Assembly (NCBI GenBank): GCA_033964015.1
Contig: CM066916.1
Location: forward strand, 31,885,404 to 31,949,403
DNA length: 64,000 nt
Origin: Scolanthus callimorphus
Taxonomy: Eukaryota > Cnidaria > Anthozoa > Actiniaria > Edwardsiidae
Reading direction: 5' to 3'
In this document: positions 37,801 through 48,181 of the stretch, piece after piece
Layout: every line of letters starts with the position of its first letter
Position numbering within the stretch: position 1 is the stretch's first letter
Made by a program: the position numbers and the translations under genes
Notes under the pieces: generated by a model
What the model saw: only the letters and a program-made list of their open reading frames with translations
Databases searched by the model: none
What the model was told of the DNA's origin: nothing

Positions 37801-40039
37801 GTGGTTCTTTAATGTCCCTTTGGTTCAGGTTAGTCCCAAAACCTATTGGCTTTATTTTATGCAAGTACATGTAATAATTTACCCTGCCAACGGTGGTTTC
37901 CTCCTCTGTTAGGCCAATGGCAAGCAAAGGAGAGAAACCACTGTGAGCAAGCGTTTAGTGCCGTACTCAAACTTGGATGAATAAATTAACTCAAAAGAAG
38001 TAAAACCAGTTTTAATCCAGGTTTGACACTAGAGATTCACTAATCTATGTGGATCAAAAAGATTCCCTCTGGCCGAGTACCTTTGTTCCTGTTTCTTTGA
38101 CGACATTTGTCATACCATTCCCAAGAATCCTGAAGGACCCTGTCATCCCTGACGTTGCCATTTTTCCTGGCTTTATACTGTGCTTCTGTTTCTCCGCTGC
38201 CTTTGTTGTTAGCTGTGAAGGCCTGAGTATTGGTAACCCTGCCATTACGAAGGGTGTCCTGAGCTCTGTTGGTGACATCTTCCTGGCACATGTACTGAAT
38301 GACCACTTGGCAGTTCAGCTTGTGTGGATCTGTGTCCTCGTTTCCACCACATCCATGTTGATTGGTCCATTCCATTGTAAGGTAGGTTTTTCCTCCTGTC
38401 TTACTACTCTGGAAATATGCCTGCAAATGTAACCGATGGACCAAAGTCAACATTCTCAAGCATTTTCCACTAACTTTCCAGGTATAAATTTGGTTCACAA
38501 TTAAGGTCGGGTTTATGCGCCTCAGCCTTTATACAATTAATTGTTTCTCCAAAAAAAAAAGAAGGAAGAAACTCTGTTTAAAAAAGACAGAACAATGCTT
38601 CTTTTAACAAAAAACTACTATTCACAATTTCTTAAATTCATAGAGATTTCTAGCATCAAATAGTAGACTCTGCAACATGCATAAACAATTTAATATCTTG
38701 GAACCCCTTTAACTAGCATGTTAATAAACACTACTGTATAAAGCAATTATACCCTTTTTAGTCAAATCCCACTAGTAGTCTATTGTCAATGCTGCATTCT
38801 GATTGGTTGAGCTACTAGTAGGTTATAAGTTATAGCCTACTGGTAGCAAAAAGTGTTGGATTTGAAAGCCAGAAAATGGCAAATGACCAGACCAGAAAAG
38901 GTTTTTGGCTAAACAAATTGACATAGTAGGTGATTTGACTAAAACAATTAGTTCCCTTGCCCACATGGCCTCTGAGTCAATAGCCCATTTGGCCTCGAAA
39001 ATGCCTCTGATTTGATGCCTCAAATCTCTCTAAATGTAGTCTCCACAACATACCGTTTACTGTGGAATGACCCTGTCCCTTAATTTGTGAATTAATCATA
39101 TGCAGGTTTTTTTAGGGTGGAAATTTGGGCTTCCAGACGGTTATCCCAACCATTTTAACCTTAAGTTAAGGCCAAAACATGTTAGAATAGATTAGATTGT
39201 TATTATTAGTATTGCATTTATTATCATTATTTGCTATTATTATTATTATAATATATTTTTTAGTCTGATGAATAATTTACCATGTATAAATAAAGTTACT
39301 ATCTATCTATCTATCTATCTACTATCTAAGTGGGGGATTCACTCACCATGTGGTACTGTCCGTCCTCATTTGTGAAAGCTTTATTTGTTTTGTCCCCCAC
39401 ATTGTAACCACCCCTGTTGTTGTTCTATATACACAAGTAAACAAACAAAAGATGAAACTGAAACATTCAAAATCAGCAGACATTGGCACAGCAAATTTAT
39501 ACAGGGGTATCAGTATCTTTCGAGCAACTTTCAAAAAGAAGTCCAAGATGTTTATTGCGGAATCCCATCGGTCATCCTTGGACCCGGACTCGATCGTTGA
39601 GCTCGCCTTCATTCACTTTCAGCCAAGGGGGTTACGTGTTTGTAGCAGTAATTATAATACACAACATCCCACAGTTAGATGGCACAAGACTGAGATCCAG
39701 CGTGAAAATAAATTGCAACAGAAACCCTTCTAGAACCATTAGTAACTTTGAGCTTTGTAAGTATACCGGTATCTCACCTTTCTGCGAGTTCGTTTCCGGG
39801 TCGAGCATCTAATTCTTTGCGGTCGATTAAAATTCGGTAGTTTACAAATGCCTAATTAAAAGTACATACAAGAAGTAATTGAAAGTGCATACCTGCGAGT
39901 CGAAAGCCCGATTAGCATTGTTTCTGTTTGCACTTTTTTCATTCAAACGGTTGTTTGATCCCCTTGGGTTGTGCATGTAGATATCGGCTAAGGCCGAGCC
40001 GACCAGCAAGGCCAGCAGAACAAACAAATTCCGCTTCAT
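28855..40039 (-). CDS. DD3-3-like secreted protein, complete nine-exon gene
   Basis: Exons inferred from consensus splice sites: 40039-39893, 39424-39347, 38420-38081, 37374-37162, 35726-35375, 34804-34742, 34348-34041, 32801-32730 and 29228-28855. Phases are compatible throughout, giving 648 residues. Residues 1-18 form a signal peptide (MKRNLFVLLALLVGSALA). The mature protein begins DIYMHNPRGSNNRLNE, the hallmark of the DD3-3 family first named in Dictyostelium. Further family blocks are RGGYNVGDKTNKAFTNEDGQ, DPHKLNCQVVIQYMC, YTRQNPGGTRRGYECPEERD, GSNTHNNGNPAGDGQAGD and GTDRHNMVETLDPSENYP. It has many cysteines and possible N-glycosylation sites (NYT, NIS, NAS, NFT), as expected for an extracellular protein. 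The biochemical role of the family is not known to me. The start at MKRN is preferred over an in-frame ATG six codons upstream because it places the signal peptide at the terminus. Introns hold at least four mobile elements. Confidence 0.92.
29899..31509. mobile_element. 1.6-kb fold-back transposon with 6-bp target duplication
   Basis: Ends AATACATGTATCTTAGTA and its complement, with direct repeat AACCTG at 29893-29898 and 31510-31515. The two arms are about 540 bp each (to about 30434 and from about 30970) and similar over their length: CTTGTTCAACTGAA, CTTATGGTTTTTTG and GATTAATGAGTAGG are all mirrored. A central loop of about 535 bp separates them. No transposase frame. It lies in the last intron of the DD3-3-like gene. 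Confidence 0.88.
31918..32398. repeat. Possible fold-back with GTCACAC..GCAATTTT ends
   Basis: TATGTCACACGAGGCAATTT at the left and a GTCACACGCAGCAATTTTGC block near 32355 share sequence motifs, and TCGCAA/TTGCGA motifs occur in both orientations between them. Weakly supported. Confidence 0.35.
33052..33590. repeat. GC-rich palindromic elements, nested array
   Basis: At least three partial copies of the AGAGCTCCCCGGCTCGT family in a row. They include repeated CGCATGCGCGAGATTT and GGATGTCACCAGAGCCTCC blocks. They lie in an intron of the DD3-3-like gene (exons 8 and 7 flank them). Open frames inside are repeat-derived. Confidence 0.75.
34983..35198. mobile_element. 216-bp MITE with TTACTGTGCGACTA ends, copy 1
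   Basis: TTACTGTGCGACTATGATCC at the left is inverted against CGGTTGACGTAGTCGCACAGTAA at the right. The interior includes TTCAAGAAAGTCAAGATCC and a CCAATCAG complement. It lies in an intron of the DD3-3-like gene. The same family is at 49899-50172. Confidence 0.85.
36358..36651 (-). mobile_element. 3' fragment of a LINE-type retrotransposon
   Basis: The minus-strand frame contains ESNYNLRHASSTLP..TNTEIYKSSLINRLYYKY. This resembles the C-terminal end of LINE ORF2 proteins in animals (YNLR..LP..T..YK.S.I pattern). Downstream on the same strand is a TTGTATTGTATTG run (plus strand near 36205-36230), as expected at the 3' end of such elements. There is no reverse transcriptase core, so this is a dead, 5'-truncated copy. 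Confidence 0.5.
37511..37723. mobile_element. About 213-bp MITE (GTGTGGTTCCAGAAAAT ends), copy 1
   Basis: AATTGTGTGGTTCCAGAAAA..ATCCATACCCCC at the left is inverted against GGGGGTATGGATAT..GGAACCACACATT at the right. The middle has two inverted GGAAATTC..GAGGGGT boxes. Other copies are at 48642-48815 and 50669-50853. It lies in an intron of the DD3-3-like gene. Confidence 0.85.
38788..39000 (+). repeat. Dispersed repeat, copy 2
   Basis: Second copy of the 2211-2380 family, lying in an intron of the DD3-3-like gene. It begins TGCTGCATTCTGATTGGTTGAG. Confidence 0.75.
39297..39326. repeat. ATCT microsatellite
   Basis: Run of about seven ATCT units immediately downstream of DD3-3-like exon 2 on the minus strand. 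Confidence 0.9.
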
Positions 40040-40302
40040 ATCTACAAGATTATACAAAATACTACTAATATACTACACTAAGATGGATCTGCGTTAGTTT
40101 ACATAGGAGAAAGAGCTGCTAGAAGTACTAGAAGAGGGAGATTGCCTTAGTTTCTAAAAGTTCCCTGCATTGTGTCACTTGCAACCAAGCACCCGAAGGA
40201 CGAGCAGAACACAGCGTGCGCCAAATATGGTCAGTAGTCATGCTGGAGTTCACTTCCGGTTTACGTAATCGGCTAAAAACAGTCACAAAATACATTAACA
40301 AG

Positions 40303-40354
40303 CGAAAACCGAAAGCGCGGTACGGCCGCGAGGGTTCCGCGCTTTCAGTTTTCG
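40303..40354. repeat. GC-rich hairpin upstream of the DD3-3-like gene
   Basis: Arms CGAAAACCGAAAGCGCGG (40303-40320) and CCGCGCTTTCAGTTTTCG (40337-40354), 17 of 18 pairing, with a 16-base loop. It is about 300 bp upstream of the DD3-3-like start. Confidence 0.6.
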
Positions 40355-43080
40355 TTCGCCCCGACTCCCTCCCCTTCTCTTTAGAGCAGCTACGCCACTC
40401 GTTTGAATTTAGATTTACATAAAAACAGGACTTACAGTAAAGCGAGACGTTGCTCCTTAGTTGGGTTTCGATCGTTTTACTTGAAAAACTGTCCGGCGAA
40501 ATGAGTCTGCGAAATTTTATTAATTTCAATAAGCACTTTATTTTTTTTAGGCTTTTATTGAACCTTCTTAAAATGAAGGGACGCAGAGCATGTGCGAAGG
40601 TGAACAGGCTTATAAAAGAACTATTGTACTTATACGAACCACGCTAAAAAATAGGCATAAAATGTAATCTAATTCTTGGGCTTATTTTAGACAGTTATTT
40701 CCTTCTTAATTTTGAGCTAGGCATTTTGACTCGACTCGTGTTGGTTGGGAAATTATCTCCTTCCTGGCAAATTTTTCATCCTACCTTCTCCTGGCACTAA
40801 AGGACTAAAATGGTAAGTTTTGGCCAGCAGTTCATAAAAGAACAGTAGATTAGCTCTAAATGACACGCTTAGAAATGGCTACACACGCTGTTTGAACGCA
40901 TATCGAGGGTCTCCTGGGTCTCGTGAGTTAATTCTCAGTCGGCGGAGAGTTCGCACAATTATGATAGGAAAACTGCAGTACAATTGTCGATAGTAATGAT
41001 TGCATCTGACTGATATAACGTTACTGAAGCAAAATGATCTCGAGACGAATTTTAAAGAACTATGAGAGTAAAAGTTTGGAGGAAAAAGTGTCCTCTTACC
41101 TGGCTCAACAGCTTGTAAACCTGACGAGACGTGCAGCTACGAACGGACTAGCGCTACTCGATGACGAGCAAGGCAAGTTTTATCTGGGTATTAAACACCG
41201 TAACACCTTATTTCGATAATAACCAAGCCTTGCATCTAATTGGACGAGAGATAAAATAGCCTTTAAAAAATATGAGCCCCGTGGGAAGTCCTTTTATTGC
41301 CTGGGAAGCTGTGCAAATGAGCCACAGAACTAATAAATACTGTGTTTACAAGTAATTTACTCCTGAGGGTTACAATAAACACGTAATGGCAAATGTTCAT
41401 GTAACCAGAGAGAACGCGGAGATTTAAAAATACCGGGATACATTTTTCGATGATGCAACAAGGGGAGTGTGATGCAACCAGTACAAAAAATCAACGCCCA
41501 CTGCAGACGCCTTTCAAAAAAATTCCCAACAGAGCCAAGAACCGCGCAGTCAAATGAATTTCGATTTTCTTGTACTAGGTGTTAGCTAATAAAAGATCAT
41601 AGCTCCTTTGTTTGTTAAAATGACCATTTAAAGACTTTTGTAGCCACCTTTTTGTCTTTTGTGTCAAAGAAGTTGAAGGCTAACACAGCTGTTTAGATTC
41701 CTAAAATGTACAGGTCGGAGAATCAACACAGTAAAAAGAAGGCTATTGTCATGCTGAAGAACACAAATAACACAAAATGGGTCGTAATAGAAAGGAAAGG
41801 CTTTATTTGCGTCTAAGTTTATGGATCAGTAAATAGCTTTCGGGAGAAAAAAACAATTTTAGGTAATCTCGGAAAGGAAAGAACAAGGTTGGAAATATCG
41901 CACAACGAAACAAGGCAATGAAAACGCTCAAGTTTTAGTTCAGAATTTTTAAGTAAAAGCTCATGAACAGAGATGCTACACAACTCTCCCGCTTTTATTA
42001 CCTCATCTCCCGTTAAAATGTTCGCTTTTCCTCATATACATTTTTACTACATTTATTCCCGGCTAAAATTTCTGTTCCGCCAGTCACATCTAAACCAATC
42101 AGGAGTTTTTGCCTTGTGCAGTCAACTGGCTTTCGTCGAGACAGAAAGCCAAGCGACTGCACTAGCGACACAAGGCAAGGAGCTGATTGGCTCAGATGTT
42201 TTGACTGACAGACAGAAGGCCACAGATCTCAAACCCAAAGCGACGTATAGAAATAGGAGGATCCTTGCTGACGTCATTGTTTACATTCTCGAAATTTTGA
42301 AACGCCGTTTTTAGCTTTAAAAATGCAACGAAAAGCTCAAAACAAGTTTATTTTTCATTCTTAAAAAAGTCTTGACCTGTTTCCTTTCTTTCTGTGTCAT
42401 TTTTCAGGCTAGTTGAAGCTTTTCAAAATTGTGTGAAAATCATTGGGGCAAAACGCTAATTTGCTCACATGTTTCCTCTAAATTGAACGTTGCACCACGC
42501 GCTTAGAATTCGAAATATCAGCTTGAAATTTTCCAATTATGTATTATTTACAGTACTCTATTGATATTCAGAACGCATCATTTTATATCTCCCTCGAACG
42601 GTCTGATTCTGAACATTGCTCATGCTAATGAGCTCAAAATGTAAACAAAGGATCCTCCTATACGTTAGCGCGAAACGCCAAACATCCTGCAACCCCTGAA
42701 AAATATCTTGCACAAAGATTGTACCCCAAAAAACTGATCATTTTTCCAACGCCTTCCCCTTCGCGGCTTGTTCTAATGGCCCCATGCATAAACACAGTAC
42801 TGGACAGCAGTCCACATGCGCTTCTGACTGAATTCTATGATATATGAATATCGCGATAAGATAATAAGTCGGCATCTTTTCTCGGCAAGACATATCAAGA
42901 AAGTTCCCGTTGAAATGTGTCGTTTTCTAAAATTTCATTATATATGGAAGTTTCTACTTACCATATTTGGAAGTCCAGAAGTTTTCCTAGCTTATTTCTT
43001 GCCCTAAATTGTCAAAAGGTTCACCAAAACTTGCAGGTTTTGGAGAGAATCGCTGTTCTTGTAGGCACAGGCAACCCAAT
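40355..43080. other. Gene-free intergenic stretch
   Basis: No gene supported. A 61-codon frame at 41034-41219 has no recognisable feature. A partly palindromic block at 42085-42200 (CCTTGTGCAGTCAACTGG..GCGACTGCACTAGCGACACAAGG) recurs at 63485-63560. Confidence 0.5.
42085..42215. repeat. Palindromic dispersed repeat, copy 1
   Basis: TTTTGCCTTGTGCAGTCAAC..TCGAGACAGAAAGCC..GACTGCACTAGCGACACAAGG, then a GATTGGCTCAGATGTTTTGA tail. It matches 63483-63585. Confidence 0.7.
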
Positions 43081-43161
43081 CGTCTAGAGGCGTTTAAGAG
43101 TATTTCCAGAGGTTCCGGGCCCGGTGGAACCCTCGGAAATACTCTTAAACGCCTCTAGACG
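43081..43161. repeat. Perfect-stem hairpin
   Basis: Arms of 27 bases, CGTCTAGAGGCGTTTAAGAG continuing TATTTCC, pair exactly with the other end. The inner part AGAGGTTCCGGGCCCGGTGGAACCCTC is itself nearly palindromic. Total 81 bp. Confidence 0.8.
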
Positions 43162-43452
43162 AGGAAAGGACAACAGGAAAACTTAATGTAAGTCTTCTAC
43201 TTTTATTTGCCATAATTTACCAGAACTCAGTGACGATTTTATAGCAATTTAGCGAGTTTTTCGATTACTCTTACACAAAGCCACATAAACACTATAAACA
43301 TCGCCAAGCCAGAATATTTCTTTTTAAACGACCATTATACTTGGGCTGCCTGTGTTGTAGGCCGCCATCTTTATTTTGGCCCCAGGAGCCCGGAAATTCA
43401 AACACAGGTAGCCCGCGTCACGCACGGGTTGGCATTGGCAAAAACGACACTA

Positions 43453-43735
43453 TATGAAACAATCTCCAACCAAAAATTGTCGTTTTTTAACACCTCACGG
43501 CCAAAACCATATTGGAATCATTTACCTTATAAGGAAGTGATAGGAGATCCTTTTGATACGAATTTCGGCGAATGTAGCAAGAAAACTGTGAAATTTTGAA
43601 TGAAAACTTGCAGGAATCACAGAGACTCGAGTTCTCGATCTGTCCACCATTGATTTGGCTTGGTAACCACGCTAAAATACCCACACTAGCCCACACTAGC
43701 CCGGGCGCGACTCGACCCAGTCCTCCCACCCAAGT
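43453..43735 (-). repeat. Dispersed repeat, inverted copy
   Basis: Reverse complement of 3033-3312. It lies only about 370 bp from the other long inverted repeat (44103-44809), so both families occur in mirrored order at the two ends of a 44-kb stretch. Confidence 0.8.
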
Positions 43736-44102
43736 GCATTAAGCAAAAACGCACAATGATTCAATGATACTCGTGATATGTAATTTGAAGGTGTCAAGTA
43801 AAAATAGCCAACGAAATGGCGCCAACACTAAAGGTGGTTTTCAAATACTGAATATACGCAAGAGCTTACAAAATGAGTAAAATTATGAGCGCTTCATATA
43901 CGTCACAGTAGTTTTAATTCCAGGAGGGAAGTCAGTTGACTGCAGTAACAGCAATGAGTCAAAACATAATTTGATGTTCGTGGGTCGCGATGGGTCGCGA
44001 TGCAACGCTTTTAGCAGCAAAACTCAAATTTTCGAAACAGAAATACCAGTCGAGTTCAGCATATTAATTTAGATTGAGGAAGAAGGAAAATAAAAAAACC
44101 GG

Positions 44103-44809
44103 ACCATACTTCCAGACAAAGAGCTGAAGCGTCGTATGGCGACCGTACGGTTCTTACGCCCACGCCAGAGATTTCGGCCCTGACAGTCGCTATCCTAGTG
44201 TTGAATTGCTCAGTAGCTACCGATACCTATGGGTGAGAGTACGCCCGGCCACCAGACCATATAAGGACGCCCCTTATTCCGTTAGTGAACAATCAACTAA
44301 TTAATATACATCACCAACGTATTTATAAGTCTGATGAATCTGAAAGAGATCAATGTGGGACACGTTGTTTTCTTCTTAACTAGCTCTTTAACGGTAATGC
44401 AGAAATACTTCTCACACGTTGCCATTTCACATGTTGTCTTCACCACAAGCCAATAGTTACGCATTATATGGACACGAGAATGAGTTTCTTTTCATATTTT
44501 CCAATCGCGCATGCGCATACACGTCATCCAAACTGGTCCCTGGCGCCTTTCCCTTCGCTTGGCTGATTTTATACCAGAACCATTAATCCCCTGAACGGAT
44601 ACCGGGTGTCAATACTCTTCTTAATTACTTGTCTGTCCATTTATTTGGATAGATTTCCATAGTGCTGTTCTCAATTTCGTTTCCAGAGCTCCCCGGCTCG
44701 TCACCTCGCAAGGAAAGGCTCTGGTGACAACTACATTTGAGGACCTTTGTTCGCTGTTTGCAAACGTTGAAGCATGCGCAAAGATAATTCTCTCTACGGC
44801 TCTGTATCA
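44103..44809 (-). repeat. Right copy of long-distance inverted repeat
   Basis: Reverse complement of 508-1203 with scattered substitutions and small indels. No coding potential recognised. Confidence 0.85.
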
Positions 44810-45071
44810 AACCTCTTAGTCGCAAGCCTGCGTTAGTGGCTGTCACCAGAGCCTGCCACTAAGGTGACGAGCCGGGAAGCTCTTGGCACGAGAATGTGTC
44901 GTTCTGTATACTTGGATCAACATACCTTTGTACCATATATATTTATGCTTGAAAGTAGTTTCAAAATGTCTGTTAAGCCCGGAATTAACGGCTTTTATAT
45001 TTTTTTTTCAACCACTGAAATAAATACGTTTTAGAACAAAATAAAGGTAGTTTGCTTGTGGGTTTTTCTTG

Positions 45072-45711
45072 CTAGTTTTTCTTTCTAGGGAGTCTCGGCT
45101 CTAGTTTTGCTTTCTAGGGAGTCTTGGCTCTAGTTTTGCTTTCTAGGGAGTCTCGGCTCTAGTTTGCTTTCTAGGGAGTCTTGGCTCTAGTTTTGCTTTC
45201 TAGGGAGTCTTGGCTCTAGTTTTGCTTTCTAGGGAGTCTCGGCTCTAGTTTTGCTTTCTAGGGAGTCTTGGCTCTAGTTTTGCTTTCTAGGGAGTCTCGG
45301 CTCTAGTTTTGCTTTCTAGGGAGTCTTGGCTCTAGTTTTGCTTTCTAGGGAGTCTCGGCTCTAGTTTTGCTTTCTAGGGAGTCTCGGCTCTAGTTTGCTT
45401 TCTATTGAGTCTTGGCTCTAGTTTTGCTTTCTAGGGAGTCTTGGCTCTAGTTTTGCTTTCTAGGGAGTCTCGGCTCTAGTTTTGCTTTCTATTGAGTCTT
45501 GGCTCTAGTTTTGCTTTCTAGGGAGTCTTGGCTCTAGTTTTGCTTTCTAGGGAGTCTTGGCTCTAGTTTTGCTTTCTAGGGAGTCTCGGCTCTAGTTTTG
45601 CTTTCTATTGAGTCTTGGCTCTAGTTTTGCTTTCTAGGGAGTCTTGGCTCTAGTTTTGCTTTCTAGGGAGTCTTGGCTCTAGTTTTGCTTTCTAGGGAGT
45701 CTTGGCTCTAA
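45072..45711 (+). repeat. 29-bp minisatellite, about 22 copies
   Basis: Unit TCTAGTTTTGCTTTCTAGGG plus AGTCTTGGC. Two variants alternate (GTCTTGG and GTCTCGG), with a few units carrying CTATTGAG or one T fewer, so there is higher-order structure. Confidence 0.97.
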
Positions 45712-46664
45712 AAGCCAGAAGCTCAAGCGTTCCAGCGGTTGGAGTCATACAACGCTCCTCGGAGGCGTTGCGCGATTGGCGACCGCTGGTAGCCTCCCCG
45801 CAGGCTCTTTTCTGGTGTCAGAGCACGCCGGGAATTGAAGCTCGAGCGCGCACGTTCGTATGGGATTTCAATACACATACACACTCTCGATTTTGTGGGT
45901 TTCCTGTGGACTCTGAATGTAGACGAAAGCTCTCAAAAAGCTTCTACCAAAAAAACTAGCCTCAAAACAACGTGCACGCGCTTTGCCATTCCTGCCGCGT
46001 GTAGTCCGCCGCGCGCCCAATAAAAAAACGAAATCTTCAACCGAAACAAGCAGAGCCTGCGGGCAGGCTAGACCGCTGGGGCTGCGATAGAAGAGTGTAA
46101 CCTTCTATCGAAATCTCTGAGCAAGTTCCTAGTTTCTGAGAATGCGGTAGTACTTCTCAGAAAACTTAGAAGGCGCGCGCAGACAGGAATTCGTAGATTG
46201 CTGAAAAACAGTCAAGAAGCGACTAAAAAAGGCTAGCGCACTTATTTTTAAGAATACTAAACAAGAACGTAAAGCGTACTAAATCTCCTCTAGCCGTCTT
46301 TTGGCAAATTTCATAGTGTCGTCTCAGTAGGAAATTTCCTTAGTTCGCCTTGTTTTGCCGTTGCGCTATAGTGACTGTGGTCATCCTGTGGCGTGTGGAA
46401 GGCCAGGCTACAAAGTGTTTGTTTCGTGGCAGAAAAGATTGATTTGTTATCGTTTGAGTTCTTTTCTTAGAAAATCTCTTCTTGTACGGACAAGTAGGCA
46501 CGCAATTAACCAAACTCCGGTTTTATCGATAGTAAAAAGGCTTATAAACTGTTTTCTATAATAGAAATCTTGCTCCCTTCTCAGATGTTCCCTTCAAGAC
46601 GATGACGAAGCAAATCAGTTTGTAATGCCGTTGTTGTTAAGTACTCTGTGGAGTTACTTACAGA

Positions 46665-47489
46665 ATGGCTCAAAACGACCTTTATAAGAAAATATCAAGG
46701 GACTGTGTTTCCGAGGAGAACGTGTTTGCATGTCTGTCTCTCTGGATGGAGCATTGTCCTCTTGGACTGGAGTCCCTGAATGAAGAAATTGAATCCCTGA
46801 ATGAAGAAATCGAAAGCGACTGTGGAGAAGAAATCGACTTGCATGGATCAAATGGAGCGATCACGGAAGAGCCGTTAAAAAAGAAACCGAAAGTGGACGA
46901 CAAGCGTTTTGCCCTGGCAGGTGGAAATCATTTGATCAACGACATAGAATATAGAACTACTCTCCCACGTGAATTAGAATTACTTAATGAATCTATTAAG
47001 ATTTCCGATGATCAACAATCTAGTAGTCAAACAATTAGTACCAGCAATGATATTATTAGGACATCAAACAATCCCAGCTCAGGACATGGGGGTGTGGCTA
47101 AACCCAACAGGACTGGTGTGGTGGTGGTTGATACAGATAATCGGATTGTGGCAATGGATTGTACCAGGGATGGGCTACATGGTGTTGCAAATGCTTTAAT
47201 ATCAAATCCTGAAAAGGCAAGAGGCTGTGTTGTGTATTCATCAAGAAGACCTTGCAGTTTTTGTACAAAACTCCTGGCCCAGGCGAAAATACAAAGGATA
47301 TTTTATCTACCCTTTGAGCCAGAAAACCCAGATTTGGAAGATTTGTCACAATGTGCAAGGATCCATGCCGTGTGTTCCATAGCTCACTCAGTGTTTGTCC
47401 CAACAATAAGTGAACAGTCTGTGCAGAGTGGCTTCAAAAAGCATTCTCCCTTCGCCGCCATCATAATAAAGGAATCAGCAGGAAGTTAA
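46665..47489 (+). CDS. CDADC1: CDADC1-like deaminase, N-terminal part (frame 1)
   Basis: 274 codons without introns. It matches the N-terminal half of the CDADC1 family (cytidine/dCMP deaminase domain containing 1). The LSLWMEHCP block at residues 24-32 corresponds to the family's N-terminal motif. A basic KKKPK at 72-76 could be a nuclear signal. A first deaminase domain runs from about 149 to 245 (TGVVVVDTDNRIVAMDC..YSSRRPCSFC). This domain keeps the PCxxC zinc motif (196-200) but has LHGV at 171-174 where an active enzyme has HxE, so it is probably non-catalytic, as I recall for vertebrate CDADC1. A seven-residue SLNEEIE block is duplicated at 38-50. The frame ends in TAATG, overlapping the ATG of the next frame. 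The catalytic domain lies downstream in another frame. Confidence 0.88.
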   Translation: MAQNDLYKKISRDCVSEENVFACLSLWMEHCPLGLESLNEEIESLNEEIESDCGEEIDLHGSNGAITEEPLKKKPKVDDKRFALAGGNHLINDIEYRTTLPRELELLNESIKISDDQQSSSQTISTSNDIIRTSNNPSSGHGGVAKPNRTGVVVVDTDNRIVAMDCTRDGLHGVANALISNPEKARGCVVYSSRRPCSFCTKLLAQAKIQRIFYLPFEPENPDLEDLSQCARIHAVCSIAHSVFVPTISEQSVQSGFKKHSPFAAIIIKESAGS

Positions 47490-48181
47490 TGGAGCATTAC
47501 TGGAGCAATAACTGGATATCAAGTGTAAAGGAGTGTTTATCCTGGCCAGAATTTGATGACTTGGTAGCAGAGGTGACAACACAAGTGGAACTGATGTTTG
47601 ATTGGATGTCTTGCATAATATATTGTGATGTACCTTCTGGTACTATGTTTGTTCCATATAATTGTACAGGGAGTCTTAAATCTGAAAGAACTAAAGCAGA
47701 GAGTAGACAAGGACTGGAAAATGAAGACAATTTTTGTCCAGATGTTGCAGATTCCAACTGGCAAGATCTTGCCCTTCACATGATCCGAATAGCTCATATG
47801 TTGGCGCAGCCTTCAGATGATCCCACTAGAGGAGTTGGAGCCGTCATTCTCAAGGAGAATGACATTGTTGCAGCCAGCTGGAATGGCTACATTTCGGGCT
47901 CAAGATATGGTGACTTCCCACGAGCAGCAACCAAAGATGCACAAGCTTCTGCCAAGAAATATCCATTTTCAATCCATGGTGAACAGAGAGCTATTTTGAA
48001 TAGGTTTTGTCCAGATATCAAGCACAAGTCAACAACTTTGTTTGTTAACAAGATGCCATGTGATGAATGTGTGCCTCTTCTGTTGAAAGTTGGCATAAAG
48101 AATGTTGTCTTTCCTCCAGAAAGTGTCAAAAAAGGCTTCACACCTTATTTAAAGCAAAAATACTCAAGAGGACCATTGTGA
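47489..48181 (+). CDS. CDADC1: CDADC1-like deaminase, C-terminal catalytic part (frame 2)
   Basis: Contains the second deaminase domain: LAQPSDDPTRGVGAVI (residues 106-120), the catalytic HGEQ (163-166) and the zinc ligands in PCDEC (190-194) followed by VPLLLKVGIKN. Zinc-dependent deamination of a deoxycytidine nucleotide is expected from the family; substrate is not shown here. It is shifted by one base from the upstream frame, compatible with one missing base in the assembly, for example in the A5 run 47436-47440. A second one-base shift near the A6 run 48128-48133 would extend the protein to 48315 through GKLNGFVSEHSCNLD..GVVKEAKQIQEKHSV. The whole locus is intronless, whereas the vertebrate gene is multi-exon, so a retrocopy, possibly already decaying, is an alternative to assembly error. 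No poly(A) tract marks its 3' end. Confidence 0.85.
   Translation: MEHYWSNNWISSVKECLSWPEFDDLVAEVTTQVELMFDWMSCIIYCDVPSGTMFVPYNCTGSLKSERTKAESRQGLENEDNFCPDVADSNWQDLALHMIRIAHMLAQPSDDPTRGVGAVILKENDIVAASWNGYISGSRYGDFPRAATKDAQASAKKYPFSIHGEQRAILNRFCPDIKHKSTTLFVNKMPCDECVPLLLKVGIKNVVFPPESVKKGFTPYLKQKYSRGPL

Larger units (their letters stand above)
43162..46664. other. Gene-free intergenic stretch upstream of the deaminase gene
   Basis: Holds two inverted dispersed repeats (43453-43735, 44103-44809) and the 29-bp minisatellite. From 45720 to 46660 nothing was recognised except a possible splice acceptor (TTACTTACAG) three bases before the deaminase ATG, which would allow a non-coding first exon. Confidence 0.5.

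Noticed and set aside
39842..40057. N-terminal HNPRGSNNR block as a copper-dependent lytic polysaccharide monooxygenase
   Set aside because: Such enzymes need His as the first mature residue. Here cleavage after ALA leaves Asp first, and the full-length motifs fit the DD3-3 family.
41034..41219. 61-codon open frame (MISRRILKNYESKSLEEK..)
   Set aside because: No domain, no second copy and no promoter or splice support.
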